DNA of 10,250 nucleotides. It comes from Pseudomonadota bacterium. GTDB lineage: Bacteria > Pseudomonadota > Gammaproteobacteria > Halothiobacillales > Halothiobacillaceae. Shown piece by piece: positions 1-5,578 of this stretch. A program made the position numbers and the translations under genes. Location: positions 1 through 10,250 of the forward strand of contig JAJYPA010000275.1 in NCBI GenBank assembly GCA_021795795.1, read 5' to 3'. Position 1 is the first letter of the stretch. Each line of letters starts with the position of its first letter. The notes below the pieces were generated by a model. That model was not told the origin of the DNA and made no database searches. It saw only the letters and a program-made list of their open reading frames with translations.

Positions 1-2
1 GA

Positions 3-80
3 CGCATCATGGCTATGCCCATTGAACAGGGTGGAGAGAGTAACTTCCGCCGCCACAACACCGGATCAAACTGGGGTTGA
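3..80 (+). CDS. 3' end of an unrecognised short ORF (partial)
   Basis: The frame is open from the window edge to TGA at 78-80 and encodes a hydrophilic C-terminus ending NFRRHNTGSNWG. ATG codons at 9 and 15 could be internal. I do not recognise the family. It precedes a small ORF with a good ribosome binding site by 23 bases, which suggests a real gene end in a cassette-like region. The fragment is too short for confidence, and another frame is also open to 120. Confidence 0.3.
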   Translation, partial: RIMAMPIEQGGESNFRRHNTGSNWG

Positions 81-103
81 GCACAGAAAAACGAGGAACG
101 ACG

Positions 104-214
104 ATGAAAACCCGGAATGACCTGATGCCGCATCAGCTTCAGCCATCTACTGAAAAAATTCCGGTGGGTGTGGCAAACGGAACCCATAAATGGGTTTTTC
201 TACAGCGTCGTTAG
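104..214 (+). CDS. possible 36-residue protein, unknown function
   Basis: ATG at 104 follows GAGGAA (93-98) with a spacer of about five bases, a reasonable Shine-Dalgarno. The frame runs 36 codons to TAG at 212-214. The product is polar and basic, ends HKWVFLQRR and has no membrane segment. Its stop lies inside GTTAGAT (210-216), which matches the integron core consensus GTTRRRY; cassette genes often end inside or next to their recombination site. I recognise no family. It could be a true small cassette gene or a chance ORF. Confidence 0.35.
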   Translation: MKTRNDLMPHQLQPSTEKIPVGVANGTHKWVFLQRR

Positions 215-216
215 AT
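210..216 (+). other. GTTRRRY core, possible end of a degenerate attC
   Basis: GTTAGAT matches the 3' core consensus of integron attC sites exactly and sits 12 bases before the ATG of the GIY-YIG gene. A possible partner is ATCTAC at 148-153, which would pair over five bases, but I see no convincing L boxes between them. A seven-base match alone is weak; the nearby better site at 770-849 makes it worth recording. Confidence 0.25.
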
Positions 217-228
217 GCGGGGTGCTCT

Positions 229-759
229 ATGGGCAAAGCTTCACGGGCAAAAAGAAACAGGCCGCCATCCAGAAATACTGGGTGAGGCTGCGTCTATTAT
301 GTTCATACCGACGAAGGCTACATCGGGATGGTTGCTAGCCGAGAGCAAGCACAGTCCATGGACAAGCACTCCGTTCTGATCTGCGATGAAAACGAAACGG
401 CTCAATTCCCACAATGGGGTAATGAAAGAGCAAACCAATACATTCTAGAAAAATCGCTTTCGTTGGGTTTCACACGTATTGGAAACATTGCATTCTTCTA
501 ACGAATTGAAAAGGGCAGTGGGTACGTCTACTTCATCGAAGCCGTAGGCTTATCGAGAGTGAAGATCGGCTATTCCGAAGATCCAGAAAGCAGGCTTCAC
601 ACGCTACTAACTGGATTGCCAGTGGCGCTAAATATTTTTGCCAAAATGCCGGGCAATCAAATCATGGAAAAGGAAATTCATAGCCGCTTCCAGCACCTTA
701 AAGTTGAAAACGAGTGGTTTCACTTCACTGATAAAATCAAGGCTTACATCTTACATTGA
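229..759 (+). pseudogene. GIY-YIG / T5orf172-like protein gene with two in-frame stops
   Basis: One frame runs from ATG 229 (MGKASRAKR) to TGA 757-759, 176 sense-or-stop codons, interrupted by TGA at 283-285 (codon 19) and TAA at 499-501 (codon 91). No frameshift is needed. The C-terminal part, codons 98-176, has GIY-YIG family features: GYVYFIEA, then KIGYSEDPESRL (the YIG-like strand plus arginine), then HSRF and NEWF near the end, as in T5orf172/Mug113-type domains. These domains are usually annotated as nuclease-like; activity here is unknown. The middle part (YYVHTDEGYIGMV onwards) is unrecognised. A GTG at 559 lies in mid-domain and would lose the first strand, so a short functional product is unlikely. 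Read literally, the gene is dead unless stops are suppressed. It is followed by an attC-like site 10 bases after the final stop, as expected for a cassette gene. The fusion of N- and C-terminal parts is inferred from the shared frame. Confidence 0.6.
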
Positions 760-769
760 GAAAAACTTC

Positions 770-849
770 ATCTAACAATTGCTTCGAGAGGGTCGCTCCA
801 ACAGCGGGCTTCGCACCTGTTTCCGCGCATCTCAAGCGAAACGTTAGCA
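770..849 (+). other. attC-like integron recombination site
   Basis: ATCTAAC (770-776, matches RYYYAAC) pairs over CTAAC with GTTAG (843-847). Inside these, GCTTCGAG (781-788) pairs with CTCAAGC (831-837) if one C stays unpaired, the usual layout of L boxes with an extrahelical base. The 80-base length is within the known attC range, and it lies between the stop of one gene and the start of the next. The right core continues as GTTAGCA, two bases off GTTRRRY, so the site may be degenerate. The layout is seen; recombination activity is inference. Confidence 0.6.
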
Positions 850-905
850 GTTACAGCTTCCTACCAAATCTTGCGGATTGAGTAAAAAAGGAATAATTTG
901 TACTC

Positions 906-1169
906 ATGGATGAGTTTGAATTCGACGAAGCCAAAAGCCAGGCCAATCTGGAAAAGCACGGTATAGATTTCGTTGCTGCCCAAGGGCTTTGGAAAGATCC
1001 ATACCTGCTGGAGATCCGCGCAAAATCAGGGGATGAGCAAAGGTTCTTGCTGATAGGAAAGATTGTTGAAAAGCACTGGTCGGCGATCGTCACATACAGG
1101 GAAGCTCGTATTCGTCTGATTTCAGTCAGACGTTCCCGTAAGAAGGAGATTGAGCTCTATGAAAGCTAA
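906..1169 (+). CDS. brnT: BrnT-family toxin (DUF497)
   Basis: This 87-residue protein has the BrnT/DUF497 pattern: FEFDEAKSQANLEKHGIDF at the N-terminus, a central acidic/aromatic stretch, then IVTYREARIRLISVRRSRKKE. BrnT toxins are RelE-fold ribonucleases that inhibit translation and are neutralised by BrnA. The length is typical (about 90 residues). ATG 906 is chosen because it directly precedes the conserved start; AGGA lies about 13 bases upstream, a loose ribosome binding site. The next gene overlaps its end by 11 bases, the normal toxin-then-antitoxin order for BrnTA, where the antitoxin usually represses the operon. It is the first gene after the attC-like site, so it may be a cassette gene; toxin-antitoxin pairs are common in integron arrays. 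It looks intact. Toxicity is inferred from family only. Confidence 0.85.
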   Translation: MDEFEFDEAKSQANLEKHGIDFVAAQGLWKDPYLLEIRAKSGDEQRFLLIGKIVEKHWSAIVTYREARIRLISVRRSRKKEIELYES

Positions 1170-1419
1170 AGACTTCGACAAGAAATTTGAGGAAGGCCAG
1201 GAAGATATTCTCGATGACCTGGATTTGTCCTCTGCTCGCCGCGTTAATCAGGAACAAAAGCGAATCAACGTCGATTTCCCGGCTTGGGTTGTCGAGTCGT
1301 TGGATCGCGAGGCTGCGCGCATAGGCGTTACCCGCCAATCGATCATCAAGGTGTGGCTGGTGGAGCGTCTTCAGGCAGAATCTGCTAATAAGCTGCTTAA
1401 TGGTGACGCATTACACTAG
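1159..1419 (+). CDS. brnA: BrnA-type antitoxin, ribbon-helix-helix
   Basis: This 86-residue protein has an acidic N-terminal half (EEGQEDILDDLDL) expected to wrap the toxin, then a ribbon-helix-helix DNA-binding unit at about residues 36-75: KRINVDFPAWVVESLD, a turn at ARIGVTRQ, and SIIKVWLVERLQ. BrnA antitoxins bind BrnT and repress their own promoter. ATG 1159 is preferred because AAGGAG (1143-1148) sits 10 bases upstream; a TTG at 1150 is too close to that site. The start overlaps the toxin gene, so the two are probably translationally coupled. A second toxin gene begins eight bases after its stop. Family assignment is strong; the exact CopG/BrnA subfamily is less certain. Confidence 0.85.
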   Translation: MKAKDFDKKFEEGQEDILDDLDLSSARRVNQEQKRINVDFPAWVVESLDREAARIGVTRQSIIKVWLVERLQAESANKLLNGDALH

Positions 1420-1427
1420 CTCGTCTG

Positions 1428-1700
1428 ATGAAGCAAATTAACTGGAATGCTGAAAAGAACCAGCAGTTGATGAGCTAGCGCGGAACTTCCTTTGAAGATG
1501 TCCTATATGCTCTTCAGTCGGGTGGTTTACTAGATGATGGACCGCACCCCAACAGGGAAAAGTACCCGAATCAGCGTCTGTTTGTGGTTCGGATTGATGA
1601 TTACGCCTGGCTGGTACCGTACGTCGAGAACGAAAAAGAAATCTTTCTCAAGACGATTATTCCCAGCCGCAAGGCCACCAAGAAATTTTTAGGGGGATAG
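1428..1700 (+). pseudogene. second BrnT/DUF497-like toxin gene, broken by TAG at codon 17
   Basis: ATG 1428 opens a 90-codon frame ending at TAG 1698-1700. It begins MKQINWNAEKNQQLMS, then an in-frame TAG (1476-1478), then RGTSFEDVLYALQSGGLLDD, NREKYPNQRLFVVRIDDYAW, ENEKEIFLKTIIPSRKATKK. This is the DUF497-like toxin that typically precedes a CopG-type antitoxin. Family members as I recall them have a glutamate where the stop lies (ERG), so a single GAG to TAG change would explain it. The rest of the frame is clean and its codon use is normal, so the break looks recent. No good start follows the stop, so translation should yield a 16-residue peptide. It is eight bases after the first antitoxin and one base before its own antitoxin. 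Confidence 0.75.
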
Positions 1701-1701
1701 C

Positions 1702-2004
1702 ATGGCCAAGACCAAATTAGATCCTGAAGAGCAAGAGTTGCTTGAGGCATATGAGTCGGGAGAATTCGAGTCGGACCTGGGTGCCGATCGTCGGGAGTCC
1801 CTCGCTAAGGTAGCGGAAGAAACTTTTAAGAAAGACAGGCGAATCAACATCCGTATCTCCAGCCGGGATCTGGAGGCGCTGCAGCGTCGGGCTTTGGAAG
1901 AGGGGCTGCCTTACCAGTCTTTGGTTTCGAGTGTTCTGCACAAGTATGTCTCGGGCGGGCTCAAGGATATCTCTGCCAACAAGTCAGGCCAGCGGACGCG
2001 CTAA
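1702..2004 (+). CDS. CopG/BrnA-like antitoxin of the second module
   Basis: This 100-residue protein has a charged N-terminal region (DPEEQELLEAYESGEFES), then a ribbon-helix-helix unit at about residues 46-85: DRRINIRISSRDLEALQRRA, EEGLPYQSLVSSVLHKYV. The strand-helix-helix motif and the PYQSLVSSVLHKY helix match antitoxins paired with DUF497 toxins. ATG 1702 follows AGGGGG (1691-1696) with a five-base spacer, a strong ribosome binding site, so it can be translated independently of the broken toxin gene upstream. Its TAA stop (2002-2004) lies inside a perfect inverted repeat. With its toxin disrupted it is a solitary antitoxin; it may still repress, or cross-protect against related toxins, which is inference. 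Confidence 0.85.
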   Translation: MAKTKLDPEEQELLEAYESGEFESDLGADRRESLAKVAEETFKKDRRINIRISSRDLEALQRRALEEGLPYQSLVSSVLHKYVSGGLKDISANKSGQRTR

Positions 2005-2031
2005 CGCTCGCCGCTGCCTTCTGCGTTAGCG
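1999..2031. repeat. perfect inverted repeat, attC-like arms or hairpin
   Basis: CGCTAACGC (1999-2007) and GCGTTAGCG (2023-2031) are perfect inverted copies around a 15-base loop. The arms carry CTAAC and GTTAG, the same cores as the attC-like site at 770-849, and the antitoxin stop lies in the left arm, as in cassettes. At 33 bases it is shorter than functional attC sites (about 55 or more), and no T-run follows, so it is not a standard terminator. It could be a collapsed attC or an RNA hairpin. Confidence 0.5.
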
Positions 2032-2125
2032 GCTCACAAACAGATATGTCATCGGATTTCAAAAGAATCAAGAAGATATAGAGAAAATCAAGCTAAGGCT
2101 GTTGGAAATGCATGATGAGATGTAA
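2030..2125 (+). other. start-less ORF fragment in the 2005-2247 gap
   Basis: The gap between the last antitoxin and the DUF924 gene holds one notable frame: open from 2030 to TAA 2123-2125, reading GFQKNQEDIEKIKLRLLEM, a charged helix-like sequence with heptad character. It has no ATG, GTG or TTG with a ribosome binding site before the middle. It may be the tail of a gene cut away when the accessory segment formed. The rest of the gap is A+T-rich with no further gene. Confidence 0.2.
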
Positions 2126-2247
2126 AAGCTTAATTCAACAGATGAAGCTTCAACTACCACCGTTGTTTTGAGTGCGCCATCATAAAATTAGGGTCTCAGA
2201 AAAATTTATTTTCGGAATTTATGTGCGATTGCAATGAGGTTTTCATC

Positions 2248-2805
2248 ATGAGAACTGAGTCGATTAAACCCACCGACATCCTAGATTACTGGTATTCCGA
2301 GTTCATGCAGAAGCACTGGTTCGCTTCGACACCGGCATTGGATGAAGAGATCAGGGAAAAGTATTGGTCGTTGTGGGAGCGTGCGGCGACGGGCGAGCTG
2401 GATCACTGGCAGGATTCGCCCGAGGGGGCGTTGGCATTGGTGATCGTTCTGGATCAGTTTCCGCTCAATATGTTTCGCGGCAAGCCGGAGAGTTTTCGCA
2501 CGGAACGAAAGGCCATTGAGGTCACGTTGAACGCCTTGAAAAAGGGGTTCGACAAGCAGTTGAGCAAAGACCGTTTGAGCTTTTTGTTTATGCCGTTGAT
2601 GCACAGTGAGAAGCTCGAAGATCAGGATTTGTCTGTCTCGCTGTTCCGTCGGTACGGGCTGACGGGCAACATCAAGTTTGCGGAACACCATCGGGAGCTC
2701 GTGCGAAAGTATGGCCGATTCCCGCATCGTAACGCCATTTTAGGGCGGGAAAGCACCCCGGCGGAAGTCGCGTATCTGGCTTCTAAGGATGCCTTCAAGG
2801 GGTGA
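2248..2805 (+). CDS. DUF924 family protein
   Basis: This 185-residue protein matches DUF924: an N-terminal ILDYWYSEF segment, LVIVLDQFPLNMFRG near residues 68-82, FLFMPLMHSE near 114-123, and a C-terminal block HHRELVRKYGRFPHRNAILG followed by STPAEVAYL. The family is all-helical, soluble and about this length; its biochemical role is not established. I chose ATG 2248 because TGAGG lies just upstream and the family begins close to this point. An ATG at 2221 would add nine residues but has no ribosome binding site. It is convergent with the PsiE-family gene, with about 50 bases between the stops. Codon use is GC-rich at third positions, like the core genes and unlike the cassette region before it. 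Confidence 0.85.
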   Translation: MRTESIKPTDILDYWYSEFMQKHWFASTPALDEEIREKYWSLWERAATGELDHWQDSPEGALALVIVLDQFPLNMFRGKPESFRTERKAIEVTLNALKKGFDKQLSKDRLSFLFMPLMHSEKLEDQDLSVSLFRRYGLTGNIKFAEHHRELVRKYGRFPHRNAILGRESTPAEVAYLASKDAFKG

Positions 2806-2809
2806 TCTG

Positions 2810-2831
2810 AATCGCTCGATCTTCAGCGATT
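2810..2831. terminator. weak hairpin between convergent genes
   Basis: AATCGCT (2810-2816) and AGCGATT (2825-2831) form a seven-pair stem with an eight-base loop five bases after the DUF924 stop. It sits where a shared terminator would be expected for the convergent pair. No clear T-run follows on either strand, so intrinsic termination is doubtful. Confidence 0.25.
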
Positions 2832-2856
2832 TGTCTGGATGTTTGGTGGCGCACCT

Positions 2857-3384
2857 TCAAGGATGGGGTTTCGTAATGTCATCAGCCTGTTCGCCCGATG
2901 ATGACTGTTCTTTCTCTCCGATCTCCCGTTTGTCTATGAACCAAAACACCACACCCAGCGAGAGAATGCCAGCAGAAAGAGCCATTAGCATCATCGGCTG
3001 GACTTCTGTTAAATCCAGGATGATGAATTTTCGTGTCAAGGCCAGCAGCGCAATGAGCACCACGATCTTGGTCTGAATGATGTGTTCGCGGCGTTCGATC
3101 ACTTTGATGATTGAATGTTGAAATTCCATCGCGATCAACAAAGTCATTATGCTGCCGAACAATGACTGGAAAACTCGATGGCTCAACACACGCTCGTGCT
3201 GAACGAACAGGTTCGACAGGACATCTCTAATGAGCTCCCATAGTGCCATCAGGATGATGATTGCAATCATTATCCCGAGCACGGTCGCGATGACCTGTTC
3301 GAACCGCTCGGCAAGATTCATGACCGACCAATATTTACGGATGTCGATCTGCCGGGGTTCCTTGCGATTGCTGATCATGTTCAT
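2857..3384 (-). CDS. PsiE-family inner-membrane protein
   Basis: This 175-residue protein has four predicted membrane helices, at about 31-50 (VIATVLGIMIAIIILMALWE), 72-88, 102-123 (IIQTKIVVLIALLALTRKFI) and 131-150 (LSAGILSLGVVFWFI region), with a charged C-terminal tail. The arrangement, the LWELIRDV motif after helix 1 and the EFQHSIIKVIERRE loop fit the PsiE (phosphate-starvation-inducible E) family. E. coli PsiE is induced by phosphate or carbon limitation; its molecular function is unknown. ATG 3384 is used because GAGG lies upstream, though 12 bases away. A TTG at 3402 would add six residues and an ATG at 3378 would remove two. No Pho box is evident upstream. The gene stands alone, convergent with the DUF924 gene. 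Confidence 0.8.
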   Translation of the reverse strand: MNMISNRKEPRQIDIRKYWSVMNLAERFEQVIATVLGIMIAIIILMALWELIRDVLSNLFVQHERVLSHRVFQSLFGSIMTLLIAMEFQHSIIKVIERREHIIQTKIVVLIALLALTRKFIILDLTEVQPMMLMALSAGILSLGVVFWFIDKREIGEKEQSSSGEQADDITKPHP

Positions 3385-3402
3385 GGTGTCTTCGATCCTC
3401 AA

Positions 3403-3775
3403 GAGCTCATCTAAACCATGTTCAATTACAGCGAAAATTTAGGCCTTCCTGTCAGAAATTCAATAGCTACCGGATAACACAAATAAACGAATTCAATTGG
3501 TTGTGATTCGTACCGCTGCAACAAGGTACCGGTGCGCGGCGTGAGTTGCGACGGCATCAGAAATGAACGGGCGTTTATTTCCAGCGTGTCAACAGATGGC
3601 CCTTTGGGTGCATTGGCACGCATTCCATCACGATCATGGCGCCATCGAGGAATGTGTCCCAGGGCGAGGCCGTCGTCTTCAAGGTGGTTGCCGTGCTGTT
3701 GTGGCTGGTGCCGGATCAAGCGGGTTCTGGTCAGCCTTAAGCCAATAGATTCTGCGGACTGAGCCGGCGATGTCT
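3403..3775. other. gene-free stretch between the PsiE gene and the flavoprotein gene
   Basis: No complete gene is supported here. The part near 3403-3500 is A+T-richer and should hold the promoter of the leftward PsiE gene. The part from 3575 to 3715 has a codon pattern on the minus strand like real genes and is listed separately. Longer open frames on both strands across 3426-3775 are not protein-like or are continuations of frames antisense or out of frame to the flavoprotein gene. Confidence 0.4.
3575..3715 (-). pseudogene. possible C-terminal remnant of an unrecognised gene
   Basis: The minus-strand frame is open from 3715 to TAA at 3577-3575, 46 codons. Third positions are strongly G/C (GCC TCG CCC TGG GAC, TTC CTC GAT GGC GCC), like neighbouring core genes, and the product PWDTFLDGAMIVMECVPMHP ending LLTRWK reads like a genuine protein end. 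There is no ATG with a ribosome binding site, and TGA precedes the frame. I recognise no family. It may be the tail of a deleted gene, or a short gene starting at the internal TTG in TTLKTT. Confidence 0.3.
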
Positions 3776-5020
3776 TCAGACCGCCTGCCCGGCGACCCAG
3801 CCCGATGACCAGGCCCACTGGAAGTTGTAGCCGCCCAGCCAACCGGTGACATCCACGACTTCGCCGATGAAGTACAGGCCCGGCACGTCCTTGGCTTCCA
3901 TTGTGCTGGATGACAAAGCGCGCGTGTCCACGCCACCGAGGGTGACTTCTGCCTTGGCATAACCCAAGGTGCCGGAAGGCATGATCTCCCAGGCCGAAAG
4001 GGCTTGGCCCATGGCGGTAATCTCCTTGTTGCTGTGTTCGGCCAACGGTTTCGTCCAGCCCCGAGCGGCCGACCATTCCTGCGCGATGCGTTTGGGCCAG
4101 TAATCGGCCAGACATTGCGCGAGGCTGCGTTTGCTCGATCGGTTTTCCTCTAGCCAGGACGGAATGTTCAAATCCGGCAGCAGATTCAGGCGGATGGGCT
4201 GCTTCTTTTCTGCCGAATAGTACTGACTTTGCCAGTAGCTCGATACCTGCAAAATGGCGGGGCCGGAAAGCCCGCGGTGGGTGAATAGCAGGTTTTCCCT
4301 GAAGCGAGGGTGTTGGCCGGATTTGTTGGCGTTCTTGTGCTCTTTGCCGGGTGTCAAATTCGAGCATTCGGCGATAACATCGAGTGAGTTGCCCGTGAAT
4401 GCTTGCAGTGGTTCGCCATCGGTCGGCGCGAGGGCGAGGGGGACCAGCGCGGGGTGGGGCGGAATGACCGGCAGGCCGAACTGTTCGGCCAATCGATAAC
4501 CAAACGGCGTTGCCCCGAGTTTGGGAATGGCCAATCCTCCGGTGGCGATCACCAGCGATTGACTCGCGAAGGCACCTTGATCGGTCTCAACCAGGAAGCG
4601 GTCATCGCTCGTCTTTTCAACCTGCGTTACCGCACAGGGCTGCGCCCAGGTCACGCCACCTTGCACGCATTCGACCTTGAGCATGTCGATGATCTGGGTG
4701 GCGGAATCGTCGCAGAACAGTTGGCCGAGCGTTTTCTCGTGATAGGCGATGCCGTGGCGTTCGACCATCCGGATGAAATCCTGTGCGCTGAATTGAGCCA
4801 GTGCGGAGCGGACAAAATGCGGATTCTGCGACAGGAAATTTTCCGGTTTGACGTCCTTGTTCGTGAAGTTGCAGCGGCCACCGCCGGAGATGCGAATGCG
4901 TTCGCCGATAGTCAAAGCGTGATCGATCAACAGAACGCGTCTACCCCGTTGGCCCGCCTGTGCCGCGCACATCATGCCGGCGGCGCCCGCGCCGATCACG
5001 ATCACATCAAATTCGGTCAT
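3776..5020 (-). CDS. BaiN/HI0933-type FAD-dependent oxidoreductase
   Basis: This 414-residue flavoprotein has the N-terminal dinucleotide-binding motif VIVIGAGAAGMMCA (GxGxxG at 10-15), the family signature SGGGRCNFTN at 45-54, the second FAD motif VIATGG at about 157-162 followed by PKLGATPFGY, and the C-terminal GEVVDVTGWLGGYNFQWAW that closes the FAD site. These define the HI0933/YhiN/BaiN family. Reactions are unknown for most members; a clostridial BaiN was proposed to act in bile acid reduction, which should not be transferred here. The length is typical and the end is intact. ATG 5020 overlaps the TGA of the preceding small membrane protein gene as ATGA, indicating translational coupling, so it is the last gene of the DUF883 operon. 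The product is expected in the cytosol. Confidence 0.9.
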   Translation of the reverse strand: MTEFDVIVIGAGAAGMMCAAQAGQRGRRVLLIDHALTIGERIRISGGGRCNFTNKDVKPENFLSQNPHFVRSALAQFSAQDFIRMVERHGIAYHEKTLGQLFCDDSATQIIDMLKVECVQGGVTWAQPCAVTQVEKTSDDRFLVETDQGAFASQSLVIATGGLAIPKLGATPFGYRLAEQFGLPVIPPHPALVPLALAPTDGEPLQAFTGNSLDVIAECSNLTPGKEHKNANKSGQHPRFRENLLFTHRGLSGPAILQVSSYWQSQYYSAEKKQPIRLNLLPDLNIPSWLEENRSSKRSLAQCLADYWPKRIAQEWSAARGWTKPLAEHSNKEITAMGQALSAWEIMPSGTLGYAKAEVTLGGVDTRALSSSTMEAKDVPGLYFIGEVVDVTGWLGGYNFQWAWSSGWVAGQAV

Positions 5021-5286
5021 TTCCTGCGTGCGGAAATGAGTTGCCGGGCCAGAAGCAGCAGCAATTCAGGATGGGTTTTCAATGTCGTTTTTAGCGTATG
5101 GAACACAATTGGAATGCCGCGTTCGGCCACAACACCAGCGGCACCGGCGACGGCCACACTCACCCAAGGAAAGCGACGCGTGGTGTCGCGTACGACCGAT
5201 AGCGGGTCGTTGACGGCATCCTGCCAGGATTGGCGCAAATGCTGTTTGGCTTCATCCAGTGAGCGGGGTGCGGATTGGTTTGCCAT
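5017..5286 (-). CDS. small membrane-associated protein in the YqjK-like position
   Basis: This 89-residue protein has a charged, helical N-terminus (SLDEAKQHLRQSWQDAVNDP), one likely membrane segment at about 41-62 (WVSVAVAGAAGVVAERGIPI), and a basic tail LISARRK. I do not recognise a named domain. Its place after DUF883 and holin-like genes is where many proteobacteria have a short protein of the YqjK type, but sequence identity to YqjK is not visible. ATG 5286 has AGG nine bases upstream. The gap from the holin-like stop is 19 bases, and its own stop overlaps the flavoprotein start, so all four genes are probably one transcript. Confidence 0.75.
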   Translation of the reverse strand: MANQSAPRSLDEAKQHLRQSWQDAVNDPLSVVRDTTRRFPWVSVAVAGAAGVVAERGIPIVFHTLKTTLKTHPELLLLLARQLISARRK

Positions 5287-5305
5287 GATCGTTAGCCTGA
5301 TCCGA

Positions 5306-5572
5306 TTACCGCATGGCGCGATAGGCGATAAAGCCGAGCGTTGCCGCCAGCAGCAGGCTTACGCCACCCATGATCAGGGCGGCGAGCGTGCTACCTAATG
5401 CGGCGGCCAAGGCGAGGTACCCCGCAGCCAGCAGAAAGCCCAGTGCCGTGAGGATGAGGGCCGAGGCCGTCAGCAGGAACACCAGGCCGAAACTGACACG
5501 GCGGACGGACCGCTTCAGCGCGCGCCCTTCCGCCTCCAGCAGTTCGAGCAGGGCGATGACGAATTCCGGCAT
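5306..5572 (-). CDS. holin-like (YqjE-type) inner-membrane protein
   Basis: This 88-residue protein has an N-terminal helix (MPEFVIALLELLEAEGRALK), a basic stretch RSVRR, and two alanine/leucine-rich membrane helices at about 28-50 and 59-83, then a short tail ending YRAMR. This is the layout of the Phage_holin_3_6 family, whose chromosomal members such as E. coli YqjE sit next to YqjD. Despite the name these chromosomal proteins are not known to lyse cells. ATG 5572 begins six bases after the DUF883 stop with no obvious Shine-Dalgarno, so translation is probably coupled. The assignment rests on topology, composition and neighbours. Confidence 0.8.
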   Translation of the reverse strand: MPEFVIALLELLEAEGRALKRSVRRVSFGLVFLLTASALILTALGFLLAAGYLALAAALGSTLAALIMGGVSLLLAATLGFIAYRAMR

Positions 5573-5578
5573 TGAATG

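Noticed and set aside
122..136. CTGATGC-C-GCATCAG palindrome
   Set aside because: A one-base centre cannot form a hairpin loop, and nothing around it suggests an operator; probably chance.
181..199. AACCCA-TAAA-TGGGTT hairpin followed by TTT, terminator-like
   Set aside because: It has only three G-C pairs and a short T-run, and lies inside a small ORF; not convincing as a terminator.
2281..2727. 148-codon open frame opposite the DUF924 gene
   Set aside because: It is antisense to a recognised family and has no motif of its own.
3426..4367. 313-codon open frame on the minus strand
   Set aside because: It overlaps the flavoprotein gene in another frame; the His/Arg/Gln-rich composition is that of a shifted frame.
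4403..5398. 331-codon open frame on the plus strand
   Set aside because: It is antisense to the flavoprotein and small membrane protein genes, with no recognisable domain or ribosome binding site.
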